This document shows, piece by piece, positions 8,629-16,727 of a stretch of DNA of 21,347 nucleotides. Position 1 is the stretch's first letter; each line of letters opens with the position of its first letter. Position numbers and translations under genes: made by a program. The stretch spans positions 1-21,347 of the forward strand of contig CAJKOJ010000032.1 in NCBI GenBank assembly GCA_905201505.1, written 5' to 3'. The DNA is from an uncultured Eubacteriales bacterium (lineage in GTDB: Bacteria > Bacillota > Clostridia > Lachnospirales > CAG-274). Below the pieces are notes generated by a model. It was not told the origin of the DNA, did not search any database, and saw only the letters and a list, made by a program, of their open reading frames with translations.

Positions 8629-9857
8629 ATATAATTGAACAAATAACATCATCCTTTGCAAATGTATTCTCCAATAAAATGAGAACATTTCTTACAATGC
8701 TTGGTATTATAATAGGTATTTCATCTGTTATTATGATTACGTCCGTAGGTGTAGGTATAAAAACAATGATGGATACAGAGTTTAATAAGCTTGGTTCTAA
8801 TCTCATAGTCATTTATTTAAAAACTTGGATGAATAATGTTAAGGATAAAGACTATCTGACAGATGAAGATATAGAACTTATAAAAAATCATCCTAACATA
8901 GAATATGTTGCTCCTTATATATCCTCAAATGCAGAGGTTGAATTGAGAAATAAGAGTAAACTTTATTGCAGAGTTACAGGTACTACTGAGGACTATAAAA
9001 AGCAAGGCAATATGGAACTTGCACACGGAAGATTTTTAAATGAAAAAGACAATATCGGAGGAACGAGAGCCGCTGTTATTGATGAATGGATGGCAAAGGC
9101 TATGTTTGGTTATTCAAATGTTGTAGGTAAAACCTTTAAAGCAGAGTTTGGAGATTACGATGATATACTTACAATTGTAGGAGTATTAAAAAGTGATGAA
9201 GATGATATGGGCTTTGTTTCAACTCATAGCCAAGGTGAAATATTTATGCCTATTAAAAAGGTATATGATTACAAAGATGCTGATGATAAAGATATAGTAG
9301 ACAGTATCTATGCAGGAGTTAAGGATACAAAAAAACTTACACAAACTAACAAAGAAATAGTAAGGCTTCTTGAAACCAGTCACAATAACAGCGAATACTA
9401 CGCAATTGAATCCTATATGGATCAGGTAAAAACAATTACCAAAGCAATTGACGGTATAACAGCCTTTATAGGTTTTGTCGCCGCTATATCGCTTTTGGTT
9501 GGCGGTGTCGGTGTTATGAATATAATGCTTGTTACTGTTACAGAAAGAACAAGAGAAATAGGTATAAGAAAATCCCTTGGTGCCACTAACAGCAATATCA
9601 GAACACAGTTTCTCATTGAAGCTATTATTCTTTCTCTGACCGGTGGTATAATCGGTGTAATATTGGGATATTTGGGAAGTTTGGGCGTAGGAGCTGTTGT
9701 TTCCTCTCTTGCAGGCTTTAGCTTTACACCTGTTCTCTCCCCTTCTATTATACTTTTGGTAGTTATTATATCAAGTTCCATAGGTATAATTTTTGGAGTG
9801 TATCCTGCAGGCAAAGCAGCAAAACTTGACCCTATAGAAGCATTAAGGTATGAGTAA
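8625..9857 (+). CDS. MacB/FtsX-type ABC transporter permease
   Basis: Membrane component of the same transporter, 410 residues. One N-terminal membrane helix (about 21-43, GIIIGISSVIMITSVGVGI) is followed by a large extracytoplasmic MacB-PCD-like domain (about 45-280). Three C-terminal helices follow, including the FtsX signature region around GGVGVMNIMLVTVTERTREI and a terminal TM near IILLVVIISSSIGIIFGVYP. It ends with PIEALRYE, typical of the family. MacB-type proteins use mechanotransmission across the membrane rather than a channel; that is family knowledge. It shares ATGA with the ATPase gene and is followed by a terminator. Confidence 0.94.
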   Translation: MNIIEQITSSFANVFSNKMRTFLTMLGIIIGISSVIMITSVGVGIKTMMDTEFNKLGSNLIVIYLKTWMNNVKDKDYLTDEDIELIKNHPNIEYVAPYISSNAEVELRNKSKLYCRVTGTTEDYKKQGNMELAHGRFLNEKDNIGGTRAAVIDEWMAKAMFGYSNVVGKTFKAEFGDYDDILTIVGVLKSDEDDMGFVSTHSQGEIFMPIKKVYDYKDADDKDIVDSIYAGVKDTKKLTQTNKEIVRLLETSHNNSEYYAIESYMDQVKTITKAIDGITAFIGFVAAISLLVGGVGVMNIMLVTVTERTREIGIRKSLGATNSNIRTQFLIEAIILSLTGGIIGVILGYLGSLGVGAVVSSLAGFSFTPVLSPSIILLVVIISSSIGIIFGVYPAGKAAKLDPIEALRYE

Positions 9858-9937
9858 AAATATTATTACTATTAAATTTTCACTAATACAGTTAAATTCA
9901 CCAAAAATGTATTTATAATATTTTATAATTACTAAAT

Positions 9938-9979
9938 AAAAATACCATTGAAAACTTAACATTTTCAATGGTATTTTTT
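9938..9979 (+). terminator. Terminator of the export operon
   Basis: A perfect 17-bp inverted repeat (9938-9954 with 9962-9978), 7-base loop and T run. The core is ATACCATTGAAAA. With A residues on the left arm it can act on both strands, shielding the operon from the island beyond. Confidence 0.88.
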
Positions 9980-10416
9980 AATCGCTGTTTATTTACTAAT
10001 ACAACAAACTGTATTATCTTAATTTCTCGAGCACTTTTGGAGTCTCAAAATCAGCACTTCAGTACTTATGGAAATTTTAAGTTTTCCATACCCTATTCAC
10101 ACTCAAATTTATTACTTTAACAGTCAATGGTTTTAAGTACTTTAGATACGCTTTTTGTACACATATTCCACCTAATTTAATGTATATTTATTTATACGAA
10201 TTTTTGTAGCCAATTTGCAGCCATTTGCATAACTCCAAAATCACCTCATTTCATTATTCATTGAAAGCTATTGCAGGTGGTTTTGTGTTTGTTTAATATC
10301 GCTTTAGGGGTATATAGTAAACATTTAGAACATTTCAACCCCTTATTTTATGTGGCTTTCAAGGCTCGAAATCAGCAAAGCAAGGTGTTTATATTACCAC
10401 CCTTGAAAATAGGAAT
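9980..10416. other. Non-coding left end of the island
   Basis: No convincing gene. It holds a near-palindrome TTTTGGAGTCTCAAAA around 10036-10051 and an 8-bp hairpin TATGGAAA/TTTCCATA (10067-10074 with 10083-10090). A candidate att sequence lies at 10094-10104 and the left copy of the 19-bp direct repeat at 10205-10223. TTTCAAGG (10357-10364) and CCTTGAAA (10401-10408) are inverted; a weak CAAGGTG/CACCCTTG pair nested there may help terminate the restriction operon, but no clear T run follows. Chromosome-to-island transition is inferred to lie near 10094. Confidence 0.5.
10205..10223 (+). repeat. Left copy of the 19-bp island-end direct repeat
   Basis: TGTAGCCAATTTGCAGCCA, differing by one base from the copy at 18405-18423. 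Each copy is internally a tandem of two TGYAGCCA units 11 bases apart, which resembles binding sites for a tyrosine integrase. Confidence 0.75.
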
Positions 10417-10953
10417 TTAATTGTCCACTATATTGAGTTCTACTAACCTATATCTAAGTGCCTCTTTTGAAACCTTAAAGAAATCTTTCAAAAAATTAAC
10501 CAGTTCATCATTATTATAATTTCTATTTTCCTTTTCAAAATCTTTAGTCTTTTGCATTATCAAATTTTTCGGCATTAAAAGACAACTTGCAAAGTAGTCC
10601 GCTTCTTTTTCTGCTTCGGGACGTTCATTGTTACTTGCATCTAAAGCGAATTTATCGCAGATTATAGCACCATCCGTTAAAGGATGACCCAAATAATGGT
10701 GCCCTAATTCATGGGCTATAGTAAAATTCTTTCTTGGCTCATACATATTGCTGTTCACAAAAATTATTTTCATATCATTTAGTTCAATATATATGCCGCA
10801 AAATTCAGAATCGTTTTCATTCCTTTCCTCAAACACTATATTTCGTTTTTTCATTATATCGCCGATTAATTCAATCGGCGGTTTTCGCAAAACATTAAAA
10901 TCAAGGATTCCATCAACAAGATTTTGTATGCTGTTTCTTCTTTTCCAGTTCAT
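10417..10953 (-). CDS. ImmA/IrrE-family metallopeptidase, coupled to hsdS
   Basis: Predicted zinc protease, 178 residues, cytosolic. The gluzincin-like motif HELGHHYLGH gives His81, Glu82 and His85; EKEADYFASCLLMP supplies the likely third ligand Glu117. The C-terminus (about 148-178, ending SKEALRYRLVELNIVD) looks like the small winged/HTH-like tail seen in many members. Known relatives cleave an XRE-type repressor (ImmA on ImmR, IrrE on DdrO). No XRE partner is encoded here; the only small regulator is the HTH protein at the head of the operon. Its ATG shares one base with the hsdS stop (TAATG) and has GGAGA upstream, so it is made from the restriction operon mRNA. Substrate unknown. Confidence 0.88.
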   Translation of the reverse strand: MNWKRRNSIQNLVDGILDFNVLRKPPIELIGDIMKKRNIVFEERNENDSEFCGIYIELNDMKIIFVNSNMYEPRKNFTIAHELGHHYLGHPLTDGAIICDKFALDASNNERPEAEKEADYFASCLLMPKNLIMQKTKDFEKENRNYNNDELVNFLKDFFKVSKEALRYRLVELNIVDN

Positions 10954-12440
10954 TATTTTTCTCCATTAGCTATTTCGATAGCACGCTTTTGCAAGCTTTC
11001 CAAAGTTGATTGTTTGATAGTTCCTCTTGCTGCCATAGCAAAACGCAATTCTGCTTTTTGTTCCGACTGAATAGAAATAACTTGACACTTTTGCTTTGCC
11101 TGCTCTTCTTTAATTTGCTTATCATCCGAAAATGCTTCTTGCAATACTGATTCCATAATCTGTGATGCATATTGCTGTGCAACATTAACTTCTTTTTCAA
11201 GCTCATCGCACAAAAGCATTAATTTATTGACTTTTTCAACAATTCGCTGTTGTTCTGCTAAAGGCGGTATTGGAACACAAATCTCTCTAATAGTTTCCAT
11301 TGATAAACTCGGTTGTGCAGTTGCTTTATGATATTTGAATATTTCTTTTTGACCACTCGTTGATAATAAAAAGTATAAAATATATTCTTCTACACATCCA
11401 TATAATTCAATTTTTGCAACATTAGGAGCCAAATGAAATCTTTGTTTTTCCTCAAAAATGGCGACATCACCAATGCCAGCCCCAATAAATGTCATTAATA
11501 AACATTTTTTGTCAAGTGCACACCTATTTAAAAGTTTAGATGTTTTCATATCAATGTAAAGTAAATTCGTTGTATCTATGCGATTTTTTCTTACATTTTG
11601 TGCTCTTATAACAGGTACTGCTCCATTGTCGGTCAAATTAAAATATTTTGTAAATTCAAACCCAGCTAATTTTGTTACAAATGAAATATCGTTAATCCTA
11701 CACCATTCCCAATTACAAGGTATCTTAAAATGATTTTCTTCATCAGAAACAAGAGGAAAATCCTTTTGTTTTTTGATTTTTCTCTCTTTAACAAGTTTAT
11801 TTTTTTCCTCTTTAATTTTTTTTAAAAGGACACTTGCGGGCTCATCATCAGGATTCTGCTCACATAATTTTCCTTCTACCGCTTGTTGTAATATTGATTG
11901 ACGAAGTTTTTCTACATCGCCAATTACTGTTTCAGCAACGATTAATTCTAATCTTGATTCTATCTTCTTAATCTTTGACAAAATGGATAATTGCTTTTCT
12001 AAAGAAATATTAGGAAAATCAATTTTTTCTAAATCAGAATATCTTAAAGTAGCTCTAACACCACCTCTATCTCCATACCATTTTATCAAATTAATACCAA
12101 TAGAACTTTTTAAATAATACAGCAAAAATTCACTATCAATATGCTCATCAGTTTCGAATACTACATAAGCAGGACTAACAATCCCGAAAGTTTCTTTTGG
12201 TGTTAAGCCTATTGAACCTACATTTATTCTATATGGATTATACGCAAATTGATGTTCGTTTAAAACTATGTAATTACCCAAATTTTCACTGACTTTATTG
12301 TTTGTTATACTTACTCCTCCTGTATTAGTAACTCCATATACAGTTAAATTAGCTTGATTTAGTTCTGTATCCTTAACTTTTAATCTAATTTGTTTTATAT
12401 GTTCGCCTAACTTGATTGAAGGAAATGATAAAGTCTTCAT
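10953..12440 (-). CDS. hsdS: Type I restriction-modification specificity subunit
   Basis: Determines the bipartite DNA target of the HsdRMS complex. Of 495 residues, target-recognition domain 1 spans about 10-145 and ends RYSDLEKIDFPNISLEKQLSI. The first helical spacer is about 146-195. A lysine-rich linker follows (205-230). Domain 2 is about 240-385, and the second spacer contains PIPPLAEQQRIVEKVNKL (390-407). The two domains differ, so the target should be asymmetric. A tail of about 60 residues (437-495) follows the second spacer, with Gln/Lys-rich sequence and then LRFAMAARGTI. The start overlaps the hsdM stop (ATGA) with GAGGAG upstream. There is no second hsdS or inverted repeat that would suggest phase variation. 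Confidence 0.93.
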   Translation of the reverse strand: MKTLSFPSIKLGEHIKQIRLKVKDTELNQANLTVYGVTNTGGVSITNNKVSENLGNYIVLNEHQFAYNPYRINVGSIGLTPKETFGIVSPAYVVFETDEHIDSEFLLYYLKSSIGINLIKWYGDRGGVRATLRYSDLEKIDFPNISLEKQLSILSKIKKIESRLELIVAETVIGDVEKLRQSILQQAVEGKLCEQNPDDEPASVLLKKIKEEKNKLVKERKIKKQKDFPLVSDEENHFKIPCNWEWCRINDISFVTKLAGFEFTKYFNLTDNGAVPVIRAQNVRKNRIDTTNLLYIDMKTSKLLNRCALDKKCLLMTFIGAGIGDVAIFEEKQRFHLAPNVAKIELYGCVEEYILYFLLSTSGQKEIFKYHKATAQPSLSMETIREICVPIPPLAEQQRIVEKVNKLMLLCDELEKEVNVAQQYASQIMESVLQEAFSDDKQIKEEQAKQKCQVISIQSEQKAELRFAMAARGTIKQSTLESLQKRAIEIANGEK

Positions 12441-13858
12441 TTTATTATCTCCTCAATTTCTGCCAAGATTTTAATACTATTGCTCAAGTGCTGTGAAATT
12501 TTGTTTATAATAGTGGTTGGTTCTAAAAGTTCATTTTCCAATGCTGTGGCTGGATTTTTAAAATCCAAATTATAGTTTCTTTCTTTGATTTCGTCAATAG
12601 AAACTTTCCACGCACAATCGGTTTCAGTTCTGTTGTTCCACCATTTTTTTTCAGCATTAAATTCGTCATGCTTTATAGGTTTTGTTTTGGTATAATTTTT
12701 ATATCCTTCCGGAAGTTGATGTTCATAAAACCATACTTCTCTTGTTTTACCTCGTTCCAAAAAAAGCAGGTTTGTGTTTATCGGTGTATAAGGTGCAAAA
12801 ACACCCTTCGGTAATCTGACAATCGTATGCAGATTAAATTCATTTAAAAGTTTTTCCTTGATTTTTATTTTTGTGCCCTCTCCAAATAAGAAACCATCAG
12901 GTAGGACGATGGCAGCTCTACCTGTTTGATTGAGCTTATACATTAGTAAAATCAAAAACAAATCTGCTGTTTCTTTTGTTTTTAGTGCTTTAGGAAAATT
13001 ATCTTGTATCCCATCTTCTTCAATCCCCCCAAATGGAGGATTAGTCAAAATAATATCCACTTTATCTTTTACTTTTATATCCTTTACCGGATAGCCCAAA
13101 GAATTGTCATGCATAATTTGCGGATTATCTATATTATGTAAAATCATATTTGTAGTACATAACATATGCGGCAAAGGCTTTTTTTCAACACCCAAAATTG
13201 ATTGTTGCAATGTTTTTTCATCATCAATATTTTTAACTTGCTTTCTCAAATGCTCCAATGCACAAACCAAAAATCCGCCTGTACCACAGGCAAAATCCAA
13301 AACCTTTTCTCCCAATTTTGGATTTACAATATCAACCATAAACTGTGTAACTGCTCTTGGCGTATAATATTCGCCTGAGTTGCCTGCACTTTGCAAATCT
13401 TTTAATATACTTTCGTAAATGTCATTAAACAAATGTCTGTCGGATGTTTTATCAAAATCAATCTCGTTTAATTTATTTATTACGCTTCGCATAAGCGTAC
13501 CGGACTTCATATAATTATAACTATCCTCAAACAATGACTTTACAAGCCATTCCCTTGAATCGCTTTTTTCAGTCAGTTGCCGATCTTTAAAAGTTTTAAA
13601 TAGTTTATTATTTACAAAATCAAGCAGTTCTTCGCCCGTTATGCCTTCATCATTAGCCGCCCAATCAGACCATCTCAAGCCATCAGGAATGATATATTTA
13701 TAATTATCTGAAAGAAGTTCCCATTCTTTTTCTTTTGAATCAAATATTTTTAAAAATAACATCCATACAAGTTGAGATATTCTTTGTGCGTCACCATCAA
13801 CACCTGCGTCTTGACGCATTATATCTTGTACGGATTTTATTGTAGCTGATATACTCAT
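12437..13858 (-). CDS. hsdM: Type I restriction-modification N6-adenine methyltransferase subunit
   Basis: Methylates adenine in the target chosen by HsdS, protecting host DNA. The 473 residues include an N-terminal helical HsdM_N domain (about 5-145), YYTPR (164-168), SAM motif I DFACGTGGF (188-196) and catalytic motif NPPF (273-276) of the N6-adenine group. The C-terminus is probably the subunit-contact region. The protein looks full length with intact motifs. AAGGAG precedes the ATG; the gene starts 12 bases after hsdR stops and overlaps hsdS by 4 bases. Confidence 0.95.
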   Translation of the reverse strand: MSISATIKSVQDIMRQDAGVDGDAQRISQLVWMLFLKIFDSKEKEWELLSDNYKYIIPDGLRWSDWAANDEGITGEELLDFVNNKLFKTFKDRQLTEKSDSREWLVKSLFEDSYNYMKSGTLMRSVINKLNEIDFDKTSDRHLFNDIYESILKDLQSAGNSGEYYTPRAVTQFMVDIVNPKLGEKVLDFACGTGGFLVCALEHLRKQVKNIDDEKTLQQSILGVEKKPLPHMLCTTNMILHNIDNPQIMHDNSLGYPVKDIKVKDKVDIILTNPPFGGIEEDGIQDNFPKALKTKETADLFLILLMYKLNQTGRAAIVLPDGFLFGEGTKIKIKEKLLNEFNLHTIVRLPKGVFAPYTPINTNLLFLERGKTREVWFYEHQLPEGYKNYTKTKPIKHDEFNAEKKWWNNRTETDCAWKVSIDEIKERNYNLDFKNPATALENELLEPTTIINKISQHLSNSIKILAEIEEIIK

Positions 13859-13870
13859 CTTTCTATCTCC

Positions 13871-16264
13871 TTATGCTACATACAGTTCTCTTTCTAATTC
13901 TGTAATAGCTTCCATAAATTTATCTTTATTGCCGAAACTTTTAATTATTTCAACCAAAGTCCCAAAGCGAGCCATATCAGGAACTTTTAATATCTCAATG
14001 CTTTCGATATTTTCAAGTCCCTCATTGGCATATTTATCAAGTAATGCTTCCAATACTTGTCTTGCAACATCATTGTATTTTCCAAAATAGTTTCTTTTTT
14101 TAACATTGTTTGCGCGTTCTTTTCGTGTAAGAGAAGGCATATCAAAAGCAATGTGACAAATTAAGTCAAACGGGTCTAAATCTTTTGAAACCTCTTCTTG
14201 CAATTCATCAAAGAAAATACCTTTTTCTTCAAGCTCTCTAATGATTGCTGTTTTCTTATCTGTACTATTCCATTTTTGTAAAAACTCGTCTAATGTTGCA
14301 TATTCCTTGCGAATATTTTTCTTGGTATAGTCCACCAGACTTTCGGTTATTAATTTACCGTTAGCATCTAAATACTGAACTCTTTCGTTTATGATAGATA
14401 CAGGCACATCATCAACAAAATACTTTATTTGTTTTGGTTTGCTATTATCATCTGGATCAAATGTAATATCTGGCGGTGTATCATTTACATTATCCTCATT
14501 TCCCGTAATTTCTGTATCCATTTCATCCTCATTCGGGATGTCCTCGGTGTCTTCTATAGGAATTTCTCCGTCAGTTTCTTTGATTTTTACAGGCTCTCCA
14601 TCAAAATCTTTGTCTGCAAATAATTTCGTTACATTTCTAAAGTCAATTATAGTAAAATATAGTTTATCGTGTTCTTCATTGATTCTTGTACCACGCCCAA
14701 TTATTTGCTTGAACTCTGTCATACTGTTAATATTGCTATCCAAAACTATGAATTTGCAAGTATCAACATCAACTCCTGTTGTCAATAGTTTGCTTGTTGT
14801 TACTAAAACAGGATATGTTTCTTCAGGATCCATAAAATTGTCAAGTTCTGCAACACCTTCACTGTCGCTTGTCATCTGCATAACATATTTATAATTTTGA
14901 TTAACTAAATCAGTATTTTCATTTCTTAAAGCCTGTGCCATGCGCTGTGCATGATTTTGGTCAACACAGAAGAAAATTGTTTTTGCGAAACGAGAGTTGT
15001 TTTTCTTCAAAAACTCCGTTACCCGTTTTGCTATAAGTTCAGTTCTTTGTTCTAAAACTAAATTTCTGTCATAGTCTTTAATGTTGTACTCTCTATCTTC
15101 AATTTCATATCCATATTTATCTGTTTTTCCTTTTGTTGGTCGATAACCTTCTAAATCTTTGTCAATTCCAACTCTGACAACTTTATATGGAGCAAGAAAA
15201 CCATCATTAATACCTTGCTTGAGTGAGTATGTATATATAGGCTCACCAAAATATTCAATATTAGACGTATCTTTTGTTTCTTTTGGTGTGGCTGTCATAC
15301 CTATTTGTGTGGCACTTTTAAAATACTCCAAAATTTTACGCCATGCCGAATTATCTTTTGCACTTCCTCTATGACACTCATCTACAACAATAAGGTCAAA
15401 AAAATCAGGAGAAAATTCTTTGTATGTATCAGCAAATCCTTCTTTGCCTGTAACCCCCTGATAAATAGCAAAATACATCTCATATGCTTTGTTAGCATCT
15501 CTGTTTTTGATTTTTATCATTTTCCTGTTATTAGAATCAGCATTAAAGAATTTAAAGTCTTTCCGCATAGGATCATCAACAAGAATATTTCGATCTGCTA
15601 AAAACAATATTCTTTTCTTGCTTCTTGCTTTCCATAATCTATATATGATTTGGAAAGCTGTATATGTTTTTCCTGTTCCTGTGGACATAACAAGCAATAT
15701 GCGATTTTGCCCATTTGCAATGGCTTCGATTGTTCTATTTACAGCATTACACTGATAATAACGAGGTTTTCTATTATTGTTTGGATTAAAATAATACTCT
15801 TGTGATACTATTTTATCAGCTTCATCATCAATATTTTTAAACAGTTTGTATTTATGCCATAATTCGTCAGGTGAAGGGAATTTATCAAGCGAGAGTTCAG
15901 TTTGTATGTTGCCTTCTTGAACAGTTTTATCATAAAACATAAATCCATCACCATTTGAGGTGAAAACAAATGGGATGTCTAAAATTTCTGCATATTCAAG
16001 AGCCTGTTCCATTCCATCACCAAGACTATGTTTGTTATCTTTTGCTTCCACGATGGCAATAGGAATATTTGGTTTCCAATATAGAATATAGTCCGCTCGT
16101 TTCTTTTCTCCACGTTTTACAGTTTTTCTGCGAACAATTATTTTGCCATTTGTAAATGAAACTTCTTCTCTTATCTGTAAATCGCTATCCCAACCTGCCG
16201 AAATAATCGCAGGTGTTATATATTTGGTTCTTATATCCTGTTCAGTCATATCCTTTTTATTCAC
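13871..16264 (-). CDS. hsdR: Type I restriction endonuclease subunit R (GTG start)
   Basis: Motor and nuclease of the complex: translocates DNA with ATP and cuts unmethylated DNA. I choose GTG at 16264 (797 residues) because a perfect AGGAGGT (16271-16277) sits 6 bases upstream; an ATG at 16288 would place that site inside the gene and has none of its own. In GTG numbering: PD-(D/E)xK nuclease Asp58, Glu73 and Lys75 (IAIVEAKD); Walker A MSTGTGKT (193-200); DECH (295-298); MTATP (323-327); motif VI QIIGRGTR (520-527). A very acidic linker (about 563-606) joins the helicase to a C-terminal EcoEI_R_C-like domain. Shorter than EcoKI HsdR and of the EcoEI-like layout. All catalytic motifs are intact. 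Confidence 0.94.
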   Translation of the reverse strand: MNKKDMTEQDIRTKYITPAIISAGWDSDLQIREEVSFTNGKIIVRRKTVKRGEKKRADYILYWKPNIPIAIVEAKDNKHSLGDGMEQALEYAEILDIPFVFTSNGDGFMFYDKTVQEGNIQTELSLDKFPSPDELWHKYKLFKNIDDEADKIVSQEYYFNPNNNRKPRYYQCNAVNRTIEAIANGQNRILLVMSTGTGKTYTAFQIIYRLWKARSKKRILFLADRNILVDDPMRKDFKFFNADSNNRKMIKIKNRDANKAYEMYFAIYQGVTGKEGFADTYKEFSPDFFDLIVVDECHRGSAKDNSAWRKILEYFKSATQIGMTATPKETKDTSNIEYFGEPIYTYSLKQGINDGFLAPYKVVRVGIDKDLEGYRPTKGKTDKYGYEIEDREYNIKDYDRNLVLEQRTELIAKRVTEFLKKNNSRFAKTIFFCVDQNHAQRMAQALRNENTDLVNQNYKYVMQMTSDSEGVAELDNFMDPEETYPVLVTTSKLLTTGVDVDTCKFIVLDSNINSMTEFKQIIGRGTRINEEHDKLYFTIIDFRNVTKLFADKDFDGEPVKIKETDGEIPIEDTEDIPNEDEMDTEITGNEDNVNDTPPDITFDPDDNSKPKQIKYFVDDVPVSIINERVQYLDANGKLITESLVDYTKKNIRKEYATLDEFLQKWNSTDKKTAIIRELEEKGIFFDELQEEVSKDLDPFDLICHIAFDMPSLTRKERANNVKKRNYFGKYNDVARQVLEALLDKYANEGLENIESIEILKVPDMARFGTLVEIIKSFGNKDKFMEAITELERELYVA

Positions 16265-16290
16265 TATGCCACCTCCTAAACTATTCATTC

Positions 16291-16485
16291 TTATTTATTT
16301 CTAAATCCAATATACTTTCCGCTTTTTATTCTTGCATCAGCCAGCTTTTTTGCATTTGGAGGCAGCATCCAAATTCCAGATATTTTAACTGCACCTTTTA
16401 TGCGACTATCAGCACACAATTTATAAACACGTCTAGTGGAAACTCCCCATAATTCACCTGCTTGTTGTACAGTCATAAAATTCAT
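16291..16485 (-). CDS. Small helix-turn-helix DNA-binding protein heading the restriction operon
   Basis: Likely transcription regulator or accessory DNA-binding protein, 64 residues. MTVQQAGELWGVSTRRVYKL (4-23) is a MerR/excisionase-like HTH: helix, turn at GVS, recognition helix TRRVYKL. A short wing follows (GAVKISGIWMLP), then a basic tail ADARIKSGKYI. An ATG at 16518 in the same frame would lie at or before the predicted transcription start, so I use the ATG at 16485, which has a weak TTAGG upstream. It ends 26 bases before the hsdR GTG. A palindrome over the promoter start is a candidate binding site, suggesting autoregulation by analogy to controller proteins; that is inference. Confidence 0.75.
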   Translation of the reverse strand: MNFMTVQQAGELWGVSTRRVYKLCADSRIKGAVKISGIWMLPPNAKKLADARIKSGKYIGFRNK

Positions 16486-16502
16486 TTGGATATACCTAAC
16501 CC

Positions 16503-16520
16503 AATTGTAATAATACAATT
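16503..16520 (-). promoter_or_regulatory. Palindromic operator candidate over the restriction-operon start site
   Basis: AATTGTA-ATAA-TACAATT: perfect 7-bp half-sites, 4-base centre. It begins 3 bases after the -10 box and covers the predicted transcription start near 16517. A protein bound here would repress the HTH-hsdRMS-ImmA operon. As RNA it could also form a small 5' hairpin. Confidence 0.55.
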
Positions 16521-16523
16521 TAA

Positions 16524-16552
16524 ATTATATACGGATATGCGAACTATGTCAA
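16524..16552 (-). promoter_or_regulatory. Near-consensus promoter of the HTH-hsdRMS-ImmA operon
   Basis: TTGACA (16547-16552) and TATAAT (16524-16529), both perfect, 17 bases apart on the minus strand. A second TTGACA lies at 16570-16575, with palindrome CTTTC-ACA-GAAAG (16555-16567) between the two. Such a strong promoter for a restriction operon would be expected to need control. Confidence 0.85.
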
Positions 16553-16626
16553 TCCTTTCACAGAAAGTTTGTCAATATCCAACAATAAGAATTTGTTGTT
16601 TCCTTTTCACAACTGAACAAACGAAT

Positions 16627-16681
16627 AAAATCCTTGCTAAATCAGCCTTTAAATCATTTAAAAACTGAGCGAAAGGATTTT
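16627..16681. repeat. Imperfect hairpin upstream of the restriction promoter
   Basis: AAAATCCTT (16627-16635) pairs with AAGGATTTT (16673-16681), extended by GCT/AGC after a small bulge. The loop contains the 15-base palindrome TTTAAAT-C-ATTTAAA (16648-16662). It may separate the mob remnant from the restriction operon as a weak terminator, or be a leftover structural site of the element. Confidence 0.45.
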
Positions 16682-16727
16682 ATATATTCACATCCTCAAA
16701 AATATCATTCTATTGCAGTACATATTT

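Noticed and set aside
10117..10164. 15-codon minus-strand ORF (MCTKSVSKVLKTIDC) with an AGGTGG ribosome site
   Set aside because: It resembles the start of some recombinase genes by eye only, ends after 15 codons, and nothing recognisable follows. Too short to call.
10953..12440. Phase-variable hsdS by inversion
   Set aside because: No second hsdS, partial hsdS or recombinase gene is present, and no long inverted repeat was seen around the target-recognition domains.
16627..16681. oriT of the mobilizable element
   Set aside because: The hairpin is downstream of the relaxase remnant and shows no recognisable MobV nick-site motif; MobV origins usually lie upstream of the mob gene.
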